Source: Sphingomonas sp. TDK1
GTDB taxonomy: Bacteria > Pseudomonadota > Alphaproteobacteria > Sphingomonadales > Sphingomonadaceae
Length of the DNA: 64,000 bases
Reading direction: 5' to 3'
Assembly: GCF_001650735.1 (NCBI RefSeq)
Contig: NZ_LXVY01000003.1
Coordinates: 186,001-250,000, forward strand
Part shown: one piece after another, positions 43,174-51,105 of the stretch
Layout: the number at the start of each line of letters is the position of its first letter
How positions within the stretch are numbered: the first letter of the stretch is position 1
The notes under the pieces: model-generated
The model's input: the letters and a program-made list of their open reading frames with translations, nothing else
Database searches by the model: none
Told to the model about the DNA's origin: nothing
Translations under genes and position numbers: made by a program

Positions 43174-44077
43174 TCCACATATCGCGGGCCTGATGCAGGC
43201 GATGGCGGCGCAGGGCTTCGCTTTGCCGAGACCGCTCACCGCTGCCGCGTTGCGGGGGATGTTCGATCAGCCGATGCCGGCACCGCCGGTGGAGATCGCC
43301 GAGGTTCGGGACGTCATCGTGCCCACCGCGCACGCGGACCTTCGCGCGCGCTTGTACCGCGACGGCGGGGCGGCCTTGCCCCTGGTCGTGTTCTTGCACG
43401 GTGGCGGCTTCGTGCATGGCACGCTCGACACGCATGACCGGCTGTCGCGGGCGATCGCCAGAGACGCAGAATGTTCGGTTCTGTCCCTGGCGTATAGGCT
43501 GGCCCCGGAACATGTTTTCCCTGCTGCCTATGAGGATGCGCTGGCGGCGGTGCGGTGGGCGATGGCCGCGGGGCAGACGCTGGGTTGCGACGGCGCGCGC
43601 GTTGCAGTCGCGGGCGACAGCGCGGGCGGCAACCTCGCAGCGGCGGTTGCTGCCACCCTCGCCGGCGAAGGCACGGTCCTGGCCCACCAGCTTCTGTTCT
43701 ATCCGGTGCTCGACGGCCGGTGCGACACGGCATCCTATCAGACAGAAGCGCCCGGGTTCCTGTCCCCGGACCAGATGCGCTGGTACTGGGATCAATATGC
43801 GACGGGCGCGGACCGCACCGATCCGCGGGCGTCGCCGGCGCTGGCCGCGATGTCCGGGGTGCAACCGTCCGCGACCATCATCCTCGCCGGCAACGACCCG
43901 CTTCACGACGAGGGGCTGGCCTATGCCGATGCGCTACGGGCGTCGGGCACGGCCGTCACCCTGCGCGACGATAACGGGGCGGTGCATGGCTATGTCAGCC
44001 TGTTCGGCATGATTCCGCTCGCCGACGACGCGCTGGCCACCGCCACCGGGTCTTTGCGGGCGGCGCTGCACCGCTGA
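43166..44077 (+). CDS. Alpha/beta-hydrolase esterase of the hormone-sensitive-lipase family
   Basis: The 303-residue product has the family IV signature: HGGGFVHG oxyanion motif and the nucleophile GDSAGGNLA. The acid is in ILAGNDPLHDEG and the His in AVHGYVSLF. AYRLAPEHVFPAA is also typical. Such enzymes hydrolyse short acyl esters of bulky alcohols, including steroid esters. It overlaps hsaB and ends the hsaA operon. A Baeyer-Villiger enzyme in the same cluster would make ester products, so steroid acetate hydrolysis is a plausible role. Confidence 0.88.
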   Translation: MLDPHIAGLMQAMAAQGFALPRPLTAAALRGMFDQPMPAPPVEIAEVRDVIVPTAHADLRARLYRDGGAALPLVVFLHGGGFVHGTLDTHDRLSRAIARDAECSVLSLAYRLAPEHVFPAAYEDALAAVRWAMAAGQTLGCDGARVAVAGDSAGGNLAAAVAATLAGEGTVLAHQLLFYPVLDGRCDTASYQTEAPGFLSPDQMRWYWDQYATGADRTDPRASPALAAMSGVQPSATIILAGNDPLHDEGLAYADALRASGTAVTLRDDNGAVHGYVSLFGMIPLADDALATATGSLRAALHR

Positions 44078-44099
44078 CGCGCAGGCAGCGCCGCCTGGG

Positions 44100-45170
44100 T
44101 CAGGCCGCTGCCTGCGTGCGCTTGTCGACCGTCGCATAGATGCCGTTGACGTTCGTCTGGATCCGCGGCGCTTCGGCGATGGGATTATAGAATTGGCGAT
44201 ACCAGGTGCGGCCCTTTTCGACCGGGCCGTCGCCGCGCACCTTCAGCGGCGAAAGGGCGGGCCGCTTGTACTTCCAGATTTCGAAGTCCTGGGCGAAGGC
44301 GTCGAGGCTCGCTTGCTGATAGGCGCGCGCCGCCGGCACATCGGCATCGGTGGCCTGGGCCTTGTCCGTCTTGACCATCAGGGCATGCCAGACCCGGATC
44401 CGCCCATCCTCCACCGGCGTGTGCGCGATCAGCATATGCGTCGGATAATCGCCGAGCATCTTCGACTGGAGGATGGCCGGGCCGGTGTACCAGGTGTCGG
44501 TCTTGAGCAACTGACCGGGCGCCGACACCAGCGTGCGATGCCCCGCGCCGAAATATTGCCACGCGATGTGGCCGTCGAATTCGTTGACGAAATATTCGAC
44601 GTCGCATGAACCGTGGATCGGCACGAAATGGGCGAAGTCGGTCATGTTGTCGAACACCTCCTGTGGGTGCTGCGGCAACTCACCCAGATCGTCGATGACC
44701 CAGCGAACCCAGGACGGGTCGTCCCAAGCGGCGAATTCGGGCAGTTCGTGATCGGGGGCATTGCCCTCTTCATCGTGCCACATCCAGATCACGCCTGCCC
44801 GCTCGATGACCGGCCATGACGCGATCCGGGCGGCCTGCGGGATTCGCTGGTCGGAATAGGGGATGTGGTTGCAGACGCCGTCGGGGCCGAACCGCCAGCC
44901 ATGGAACGGGCATCGTATCGATTCCCCGTCAATGCGCTGCGCGTCGCGAACGATATAGGACGTCTCGTTGCGGGCGAGATGCGCACCCATGTGCGGGCAA
45001 TAGGCGTCGACCAGATGGGGGGTGCCTGACTGGCCACGGTACAGCACCATGTCGCGCGCGAAGAAGCGGATGGCGACGGGCTCTGCCTGCACGGTCGAGG
45101 CGTCGGCGATCATGTGCCAGCCCCGGGCGAAGGTGTGCGGCCCCAAACGATAATCGGCAGTTTGTGCCAA
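44100..45170 (-). CDS. kshA: Rieske-type 3-ketosteroid 9alpha-hydroxylase oxygenase, KshA-like
   Basis: KshA hydroxylates C9 of 3-ketosteroids, which with delta1-dehydrogenation opens ring B. The product has 356 residues when started at TTG 45170, after AGGAGA; longer frames reach into the LysR gene. The Rieske ligands are Cys58/His60 (YCPHMGAH) and Cys87/His90 (RCPFHGW). The mononuclear iron site is in NMTDFAHFVPIHG (His181, His186) with Asp295 (AQDFEIW). It is convergent with the esterase gene and divergent from the LysR gene. The reductase KshB is not in the window. Confidence 0.88.
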   Translation of the reverse strand: MAQTADYRLGPHTFARGWHMIADASTVQAEPVAIRFFARDMVLYRGQSGTPHLVDAYCPHMGAHLARNETSYIVRDAQRIDGESIRCPFHGWRFGPDGVCNHIPYSDQRIPQAARIASWPVIERAGVIWMWHDEEGNAPDHELPEFAAWDDPSWVRWVIDDLGELPQHPQEVFDNMTDFAHFVPIHGSCDVEYFVNEFDGHIAWQYFGAGHRTLVSAPGQLLKTDTWYTGPAILQSKMLGDYPTHMLIAHTPVEDGRIRVWHALMVKTDKAQATDADVPAARAYQQASLDAFAQDFEIWKYKRPALSPLKVRGDGPVEKGRTWYRQFYNPIAEAPRIQTNVNGIYATVDKRTQAAA

Positions 45171-45240
45171 GGCGTCTCTCCTGATTCTTTGTCCGCAAAC
45201 GATAACGATCCCGTGCGCGGTTGAAGAGTGCACAGTAACG

Positions 45241-46095
45241 GTGCAGAAACGCACAATGCTGGAGTGGGACGATCTTCGGATATTTCAGGAGGCGGTGCGT
45301 TCCGGCGACTATTCGTCCGCGGCGCGCAAGCTGGGCATGAATCGCACGACGATCGGGCGGCGCATGGCCAGGCTGGAGCGGGCGGTCGGAAACGAGATCT
45401 GGCAATTGACCGAGGCGGGCTATCGACCGACCGCGCTGGGGCGCGCGCTGCTGAGGATCGCCACGCGCACGGAGCAGGCGCTGGGGCAGCTGGACGGCAT
45501 GTTGCCGCCGCCGAACGTGATCCGTGTGGCGGGCACCGCCGGCCTGGCGGACTGGGCGTTGACCCGGTTGAAGGCGACTGTCCCGCCAAGGCTGGAATCG
45601 GTGCCGGCGCTTGACGGCGTGGCGGCGCTGCAGTCGCGGCTCGCTGATCTGGCGATCGTGATCGTCCGCGACCTGCCGGCCGGGCTCGACGGACGACGGG
45701 TCGGGCCGTTCGAGCAGGGGCGATATGTCGGCCCGGCGGACAACCGGACCGCGCTGGGCTGGTCGCACGCACTGATGCTGGCGAATCCGCAGGGGTGGGC
45801 GCGGTTGAATGCGGTGGACGATGCACCGCTGGAAGTGTCGTCCTACGCGGTCCTGAAGGAAGCCGTTGCCGCCGACCTTGGTTCAGGGTGGCTTTGGCAG
45901 GTAATGGGCGACGCGGACCCGCGCCTGAAGCGGATCGAGGCGCGTGCAGGGGGTGCCGCGACTGCGGACCTTTGGGTTCTGCATCGCGCGGAGCCGCCGC
46001 CATCGCCGGCGTTGCTGGCGCTGCGCGATGCGCTGGTCGACAGCCTTCAGGCGTTGTCGTCGTTGATCCCGAGCGCGTCCATGGCTGCCAGATAG
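45241..46095 (+). CDS. LysR-type transcriptional regulator, short form
   Basis: The 284-residue product has the N-terminal LysR HTH (LEWDDLRIFQEAVRSGDYSS, then AARKLGMNRTTIGRRMARLE). A degenerate effector domain follows (NVIRVAGTAGLADWALTRL; DLAIVIVRDLP). The C-terminal domain is shorter than usual, lacking part of the second subdomain. The start is GTG 45241 or ATG 45256. A TGCA-N9-TGCA palindrome (45229-45245) sits at the start and could be an autoregulatory site. The gene is divergent from kshA, and its last 49 bp overlap the 3' end of kstD. Confidence 0.85.
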   Translation: MQKRTMLEWDDLRIFQEAVRSGDYSSAARKLGMNRTTIGRRMARLERAVGNEIWQLTEAGYRPTALGRALLRIATRTEQALGQLDGMLPPPNVIRVAGTAGLADWALTRLKATVPPRLESVPALDGVAALQSRLADLAIVIVRDLPAGLDGRRVGPFEQGRYVGPADNRTALGWSHALMLANPQGWARLNAVDDAPLEVSSYAVLKEAVAADLGSGWLWQVMGDADPRLKRIEARAGGAATADLWVLHRAEPPPSPALLALRDALVDSLQALSSLIPSASMAAR

Positions 46096-47738
46096 CCGAA
46101 GGTCATACCCGGCCCCAGCGTCGCGCCCGCGCCAGGATAGGAATAGCCCATTACCGAACCCGCGCAGTTGCCGACGGCATAGAGGCCGGCGATGGGCGTG
46201 TCGTCGGCGCGAAGCACATGGGCGCGCTCGTCCGTGACCAGGCCGCCGCTCGTGCCGATGTCGCCGAGATACAGCGGCATGGCATAGAATGGCCCTTTCT
46301 CGATCGTACCCAGCGTGGGATTCGGTGCGTGGCGCGGATCGCCATAAAGCCGGTCGTAGTCGGCGTCGCCCCGATGGAAGTCTTCGTCCTTGCCTCGGCG
46401 CGCGAAGTCGTTGAACCGGGCGACGGTGGCCGACAGGGCGCCGGCCGGCACGCCGATCCTGCCGGCAAGCGCCGCGATGGTTGCCCCCTTGCGGAGCGTT
46501 TCCCGCGCCGCCCGGGGCAGCAGCGCGTCGGGAACGCCGGGTAGAATGGGCCCCATCGGGTAGCGCGCGCGATAGGTCGAATCGAAGACGATCCAGCTCG
46601 GCTCCGTTCCGGCACCAGCGACGCTGCTTGTCGCCATCGCCTCGCCGAAACGGTGATAGGCAAGCGCTTCGTTGACATAGCGCAGGCCCGCCTGGTTCAC
46701 GACCAGCGAGTGCGGCAGCGCACGCTCGATGGTCGACAAACGGGCGCGCTCTTCTCCCGGAATGCGCAGCACCGGCGCCCACCAGGCTGCATCGAGATTG
46801 CGGGTGGCGGCGCCCACCGCGCCCGCGATGTCGAGCATGTCGCCCGTATTGTTGACCTGCGAACCGCTGGCCGCGGGATCGGCGTCGCTGCGCAGGTGCG
46901 CGGCGCGGCGCGCGCGATTGCGCTCGAAGCCGCCCGCCGCCAGGATCACGCCTCGGCGTGCCGAGATCTGCACGGGTTCGCCCGACTGCTCGACCACCGC
47001 ACCGGTCACACGGCCCCCGGCCATCGTCAGCGACGACAGTCGCGTATCGAGCCAGAGCTGCCCCCCGGCGTCGTCCAGCGCGGTGCGCAATTGGCCGAGC
47101 AGGGCGGTGCCGAGGGTCAATCGCCGGTCGCGCGGGCTGCGCAGCCGCTGGGGAAAGTCCAGCCAATAGCTGGCCATCACCTTCATCAGGATCTTGGCCC
47201 AGCCCTTGGGCCGGAACAGGACGACATTGGTTTCGGCGAAGTTCCAGTTGATGCGTCCCCACAGGCTCGCGGCAGGGGAGGCGCGTTGCATCGTATCAAA
47301 GGCAGCGCGCCGCATCCTGGAGGCGTGATAGTCGGTCGGCAAATGGGTCCGATAGCCCGTGCGCGCGCCGGCGACTTCCGGGTAATAGTCGGGATAGGGA
47401 AGGGGAACGTAGCCGATGCCGATCGCGCGCCCGATCCAGTCGAGCATGCGCGGCGCGCCATCGACAAAGCCGCGGATCTGATCATCGGTGACATTGTCGG
47501 CGGTCAGCGCGCGGATATAGGCGAACGCGGACTCGGGATCGTCGGGGTGGCCGGCCGCCGCGGCGAGGTTGCTGCCGGGGATCCAGATACCGCCCCCCGA
47601 CGTGGCCGATGTGCCGCCCCAGAGCGCGCCCTTTTCGACCACGAGGACGCGCGCGCCCTGGGTTGCGCCGCGAACCGCGGCGACGAGGCCGGCGGCGCCG
47701 CTGCCGACGATCAGCAGATCGAATGCTTCGTGTCTCAT
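46047..47738 (-). CDS. kstD: 3-ketosteroid delta1-dehydrogenase
   Basis: KstD introduces the C1-C2 double bond into 3-ketosteroids. The 563-residue flavoprotein has the FAD site LLIVGSGAAGLVAA at the N-terminus and ALWGGTSATSGGGIWIPG. FYAMPLYLGDIGTSGGL is in the substrate domain. The family C-terminal signature is AVGNCAGSVMGYSYPGAGAT, followed by LGPGMTFGY. The start at 47738 overlaps the fadD3 stop (ATGA); the longer frame lies inside fadD3. The 3' end overlaps the LysR gene on the other strand. Confidence 0.93.
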   Translation of the reverse strand: MRHEAFDLLIVGSGAAGLVAAVRGATQGARVLVVEKGALWGGTSATSGGGIWIPGSNLAAAAGHPDDPESAFAYIRALTADNVTDDQIRGFVDGAPRMLDWIGRAIGIGYVPLPYPDYYPEVAGARTGYRTHLPTDYHASRMRRAAFDTMQRASPAASLWGRINWNFAETNVVLFRPKGWAKILMKVMASYWLDFPQRLRSPRDRRLTLGTALLGQLRTALDDAGGQLWLDTRLSSLTMAGGRVTGAVVEQSGEPVQISARRGVILAAGGFERNRARRAAHLRSDADPAASGSQVNNTGDMLDIAGAVGAATRNLDAAWWAPVLRIPGEERARLSTIERALPHSLVVNQAGLRYVNEALAYHRFGEAMATSSVAGAGTEPSWIVFDSTYRARYPMGPILPGVPDALLPRAARETLRKGATIAALAGRIGVPAGALSATVARFNDFARRGKDEDFHRGDADYDRLYGDPRHAPNPTLGTIEKGPFYAMPLYLGDIGTSGGLVTDERAHVLRADDTPIAGLYAVGNCAGSVMGYSYPGAGATLGPGMTFGYLAAMDALGINDDNA

Positions 47739-49276
47739 GCCGCTTCCCCTTCTTGCGACGCCCAGGCACGCAGGACGAACTTCTGCACCTTGCCTGCCGC
47801 ATTGAGAGGCAGCTGCTCGACGAAGACAATCCGTCGCGGTACCTTGTAGTTGGCCATCTCGGCCCGCGCCCAGGCGATCAGTTCCTCCGCGCCGATGCGC
47901 GTTGCCGGGCGCAGCCGGCAATAGGCGACGGGGACATGTCCCAGCCTTTCGTCCGGCTGTTCGACGATTGCGGCCTGGGCGATCGCGGGATGCGCGGCCA
48001 GGATGGCCTCGACTTCGGCCGGGTAGACGTTGAAGCCGCCGACGGTGAACATGTCGTCCGATCGATCGGTGATCGCGATGTTGCCCGCCTCGTCCGCAAC
48101 CGCGACGTCGCCCGTGCGCAGCCAGCCCTCGGCATCGATCGCGCGCGCGGTTGCGGCCGGGTCGCCGATATAGCAGCGCATCACGCCGATGCCCCGGACC
48201 TGCAGATGTCCCCGCGTGCCGGGGCCGACGGGGCTGCCGGCTTCGTCGACCAGGCGTATCTCGACCCCTTCGACCGGTCTACCCGCGGTGTTCGCGACAA
48301 CCTCCACCGGGTCGTCCGGCGAGCACATGGTGACGAGCCCGCAATTCTCGGTAAGACCATAGGCGGTGAGAACGGTTTGAAATCCGAGCATGTCGCGCAT
48401 GTCGCGGATCAGGGTGGCCGGCACCTTGGCAGCCCCGGTGATCGCGAGGCGCAACGACGTCGTGTTCCGGTCCTCCAAGGGTTCGGCCAGCAGGGACTGG
48501 TATATTGTCGGCGGGCCGGGGAGCCAGGTGATCTTCTCGCGCTCGATCCGGTCCAGCACCTTTGCCGCGTCGAAGACCGCATGCGGCAGGATGGTCGCCC
48601 CACGCAGCAGCGCCACCAGCCAGCCGGCCTTGTACCCAAAGCTGTGGAAGAAGGGATTGGCCCCCAAACCGACATCCCCGGAACCCAATCCCAGGCGTTC
48701 GCCGTAGATCGAGAACAAACGGACATTTTGGCCATGGGTCGTCGTCGCGCCCTTGGGCGCCCCGGTGGTCCCGGAGCTGAAGAGAATGTCGCTCGGATGG
48801 TCTGGCAGCAGCAGGTCCAGTCGGCTCACCGCGCTATCTGCGGCAAGGGGAGGCGGCCCGTCGACGGGATCGATCATCACGATCTGGGACAGCGTCTCGA
48901 TCGGGAAGGGCGCGATCATATCCGCGAAGCGGGCTCCGAGAAATTCCGGCACGGTCAGCAACAGACGGACACCGGCGGTTGAAAGGATGTGCGCGGCCTC
49001 GCGACCCTTCAGCCGTGTGTTCAGCGGCACCATCACCGCGCCTGCGCTCTGGATCGCCAGAGCGGCGATGATCCATCCGGGGCAGTTGGGTGCCCATAGC
49101 GCCACCGTGTCGCCCGGCACGATCCCCTGATCGATGAGACCTGCAGCCGCGGCGAGCACACGCGGTTCCAGATCCTGATATGCGATCTCGGTTCCGTCTT
49201 CTCCGCGCATCGCGATCGCGCCCTGGTGGCGCGCTGCAGCGGCGAACACAGCGTGGGGAATGGTTTGTCTGATCAC
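47735..49276 (-). CDS. fadD3: Acyl-CoA synthetase, FadD3-like (HIP--CoA ligase)
   Basis: FadD3 activates HIP, the C/D-ring remnant of steroids, as its CoA thioester. The 513-residue ANL-superfamily ligase has the P-loop FSSGTTGAPKGA and the A5 motif AYGLTENCG. A7/A8 motifs follow (LRTGDVAVADEAGNI; SDDMFTVGGFNVYPAEVE), and Lys in AAGKVQKF near the end. The HIP substrate is inferred from the divergent ipd operon and coupling to kstD. Confidence 0.9.
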   Translation of the reverse strand: MIRQTIPHAVFAAAARHQGAIAMRGEDGTEIAYQDLEPRVLAAAAGLIDQGIVPGDTVALWAPNCPGWIIAALAIQSAGAVMVPLNTRLKGREAAHILSTAGVRLLLTVPEFLGARFADMIAPFPIETLSQIVMIDPVDGPPPLAADSAVSRLDLLLPDHPSDILFSSGTTGAPKGATTTHGQNVRLFSIYGERLGLGSGDVGLGANPFFHSFGYKAGWLVALLRGATILPHAVFDAAKVLDRIEREKITWLPGPPTIYQSLLAEPLEDRNTTSLRLAITGAAKVPATLIRDMRDMLGFQTVLTAYGLTENCGLVTMCSPDDPVEVVANTAGRPVEGVEIRLVDEAGSPVGPGTRGHLQVRGIGVMRCYIGDPAATARAIDAEGWLRTGDVAVADEAGNIAITDRSDDMFTVGGFNVYPAEVEAILAAHPAIAQAAIVEQPDERLGHVPVAYCRLRPATRIGAEELIAWARAEMANYKVPRRIVFVEQLPLNAAGKVQKFVLRAWASQEGEAA

Positions 49277-49316
49277 CGGCCTCTCCTGCTGCGTGCGTGC
49301 CGCGGGACGGCCGAAC

Positions 49317-49336
49317 TTACCATCACCATCTGGTAA
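49317..49336. promoter_or_regulatory. Palindromic candidate operator between fadD3 and ipdA
   Basis: TTACCA (49317-49322) and TGGTAA (49331-49336) are perfect inverted repeats with an 8-nt spacer. They lie centrally in the 126-bp gap between two divergent HIP-catabolic operons. This suits a dimeric regulator controlling both sides. I did not find a second copy in the other cluster gaps. It does not resemble the mycobacterial KstR2 motif. Confidence 0.5.
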
Positions 49337-49402
49337 TTATCGCGAGGAAGCGCCGCCGATACTCCCTCCGAGCACCGAGAGACGGGCAGGAGAGGCGGCG
49401 GC

Positions 49403-50293
49403 GTGCAGCCAGGATTTGACAAGCGAGTCGACATGGAGGGTTTCGTTGAGAGCCTCCACGACGGCATGACCATCGGCATCGGTGGCTGGGGGCCGCGCCG
49501 CAAGCCGATGGCGCTGGTGCGCGCGATCCTCCGCTCCAAGCTGACGGATCTGCATATCGTTGCCTATGGCGGCCCGGACGTGGGCATGCTCTGCGCGGCC
49601 GGCAAGGTCCGCAAGCTGACCTTCGGCTTCGTGTCGCTCGACGCCATCCCGCTCGAGCCCTGGTTCCGCAAGGTTCGCGAAGCCGGTGCCCTGGGGGATG
49701 TCGTCGAACTCGATGAGGGCATGTTGCAATGGGGGCTGAAGGCGGCTGCGCTCCGCCTGCCGTTCCTGCCGACCCGCGTGGGGTTCGGCACCGATGTGGT
49801 GACCCATGGCGACTTCCGCACCGTCACGTCGCCATACGACGACGGCGAAGTGCTGCTCGCGATGCCGGCGATCCCGCTCGACGCCGCGCTGCTGCACGTC
49901 CAGCGCGCCGACTGGCGGGGGAACATCCAGGCGCTCGGTCCCGACGTCTACTATGACGAATGGTTCGCCAAGGCGGCGGCCCGCACCTATGTCTCCGCCG
50001 AGGACGTGGTGGAGCGGATGGACCTGTCCCACCCCGAGGATGCACGTGCCAATATCGTCGAGCGGTGCTTCGTCCACAAGGTGATCCACGCGCCGATGGG
50101 CGCGCACCCGACGTCGCTGCCACCCGACTATGGCTGGTCGATGCAGGCGCTCCAGGCCTATGCCGCGACCGCGCAGGAAGACGGCGGCTGGGATCGCTAC
50201 ATGGCCGATGTCATCGGCCCCGACGAGACGGCGTATCTCGCCCGCATGGGTGGTGCCGATGCCGTCCGCGCCCTCCCGCTCCCGATCTTCTGA
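49403..50293 (+). CDS. ipdA: IpdA, alpha subunit of the COCHEA-CoA ring hydrolase
   Basis: IpdAB looks like a class I CoA-transferase but opens the last steroid ring (COCHEA-CoA) by hydrolysis. The 296-residue product shows blocks I remember from mycobacterial IpdA: GMTIGIGGWGPRRKPMALVR, VAYGGPDVGMLCAAGKV, GFVSLDAIPLEPWF and LDEGMLQWGLKAAA. The start is GTG 49403, right after AGGAGAGG; ATG 49433 is an alternative. It is the first gene of a 14-gene rightward operon, with ipdB next. Confidence 0.92.
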   Translation: MQPGFDKRVDMEGFVESLHDGMTIGIGGWGPRRKPMALVRAILRSKLTDLHIVAYGGPDVGMLCAAGKVRKLTFGFVSLDAIPLEPWFRKVREAGALGDVVELDEGMLQWGLKAAALRLPFLPTRVGFGTDVVTHGDFRTVTSPYDDGEVLLAMPAIPLDAALLHVQRADWRGNIQALGPDVYYDEWFAKAAARTYVSAEDVVERMDLSHPEDARANIVERCFVHKVIHAPMGAHPTSLPPDYGWSMQALQAYAATAQEDGGWDRYMADVIGPDETAYLARMGGADAVRALPLPIF

Positions 50294-50304
50294 GGGTGAC
50301 GACG

Positions 50305-51105
50305 ATGCCGGACACCAACGTGACGCTTGCCGAGCTTCTGATCGTCGCCTGTTCCGAAGCGTATCGGAACAATGGCGAAGTCATCGCGACGGGCATCGGG
50401 CCGATCCCGCGCCTGGGCGCCAGCCTTGCCAAGCTGACCCATTCACCGGAACTGATGATGACCGATGGCGAGGCGTTCCTCGTCGAGGAGCCCGTGCCGA
50501 TCGGCCCGCGGGCCTATGACGCGCGACGCCCGGCCGGCTATCTGCCCTTCTCCCGCTTCTTCGACAGCGCCGTCTGGACGGGGAGGCGCCACGCGATGGT
50601 GTCGCCGACGCAGATCGATCGGTTCGGCCAAACCAACCTATCCTATCTGGGCGGCACCTATGATCGCCCAAGGACGCAGATGCTGGGCGTGCGCGGCTTC
50701 CCCGGCAATTCGATCCACCACGTCAATTCGATGTTCGTCCCGTCGCATTCGCGCCGGGTGTTCGTCGACGGCGAAGTCGATATGGTCTCCAGCGTCGGTT
50801 ACAATCCCGACCGGCGTATCGCCGGTGCCAATTTCGCCGATGTCGACCTTCGCCGCATCGTCACCGACCTCTGCATCCTGGATTTCGGCGGCCCGGAGCA
50901 TGCCATCCGCCTGGTGTCGCTGCACCCCGGCGTTTCGGCCGAGCAGGTTCGCGAGGCTACGGGCTTTGCCGTCGCGATGACGGCAGATTCCGCCGTCACG
51001 CCGCTGCCGTCCGAGGCGCAGCGGGCGATCATCCGGCGCCTCGATCCGCACGACCTGCGGGCCGCCGTCATCAAGGGCAATCCGCCCGCCGACCGGAGCC
51101 GATAA
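50305..51105 (+). CDS. ipdB: IpdB, beta subunit of the COCHEA-CoA ring hydrolase
   Basis: The 266-residue product is the partner of IpdA. It has CoA-transferase beta-subunit features such as VIATGIGPIPRLGASLAKLT, MMTDGEAFLVEEPVPIG and SHSRRVFVDGEVDMVSSVGY. The start ATG 50305 follows GAGGG. The stop TAA shares one base with the next ATG. The heteromeric pair is expected from adjacency and from the known family. Confidence 0.92.
   Translation: MPDTNVTLAELLIVACSEAYRNNGEVIATGIGPIPRLGASLAKLTHSPELMMTDGEAFLVEEPVPIGPRAYDARRPAGYLPFSRFFDSAVWTGRRHAMVSPTQIDRFGQTNLSYLGGTYDRPRTQMLGVRGFPGNSIHHVNSMFVPSHSRRVFVDGEVDMVSSVGYNPDRRIAGANFADVDLRRIVTDLCILDFGGPEHAIRLVSLHPGVSAEQVREATGFAVAMTADSAVTPLPSEAQRAIIRRLDPHDLRAAVIKGNPPADRSR

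Noticed and set aside
49317..49336. KstR2-type operator
   Set aside because: The palindrome does not match the AnCAAGnnCTTGnT pattern I recall for KstR2, and no TetR-family gene is in the window, so it is reported only as an unnamed candidate operator.
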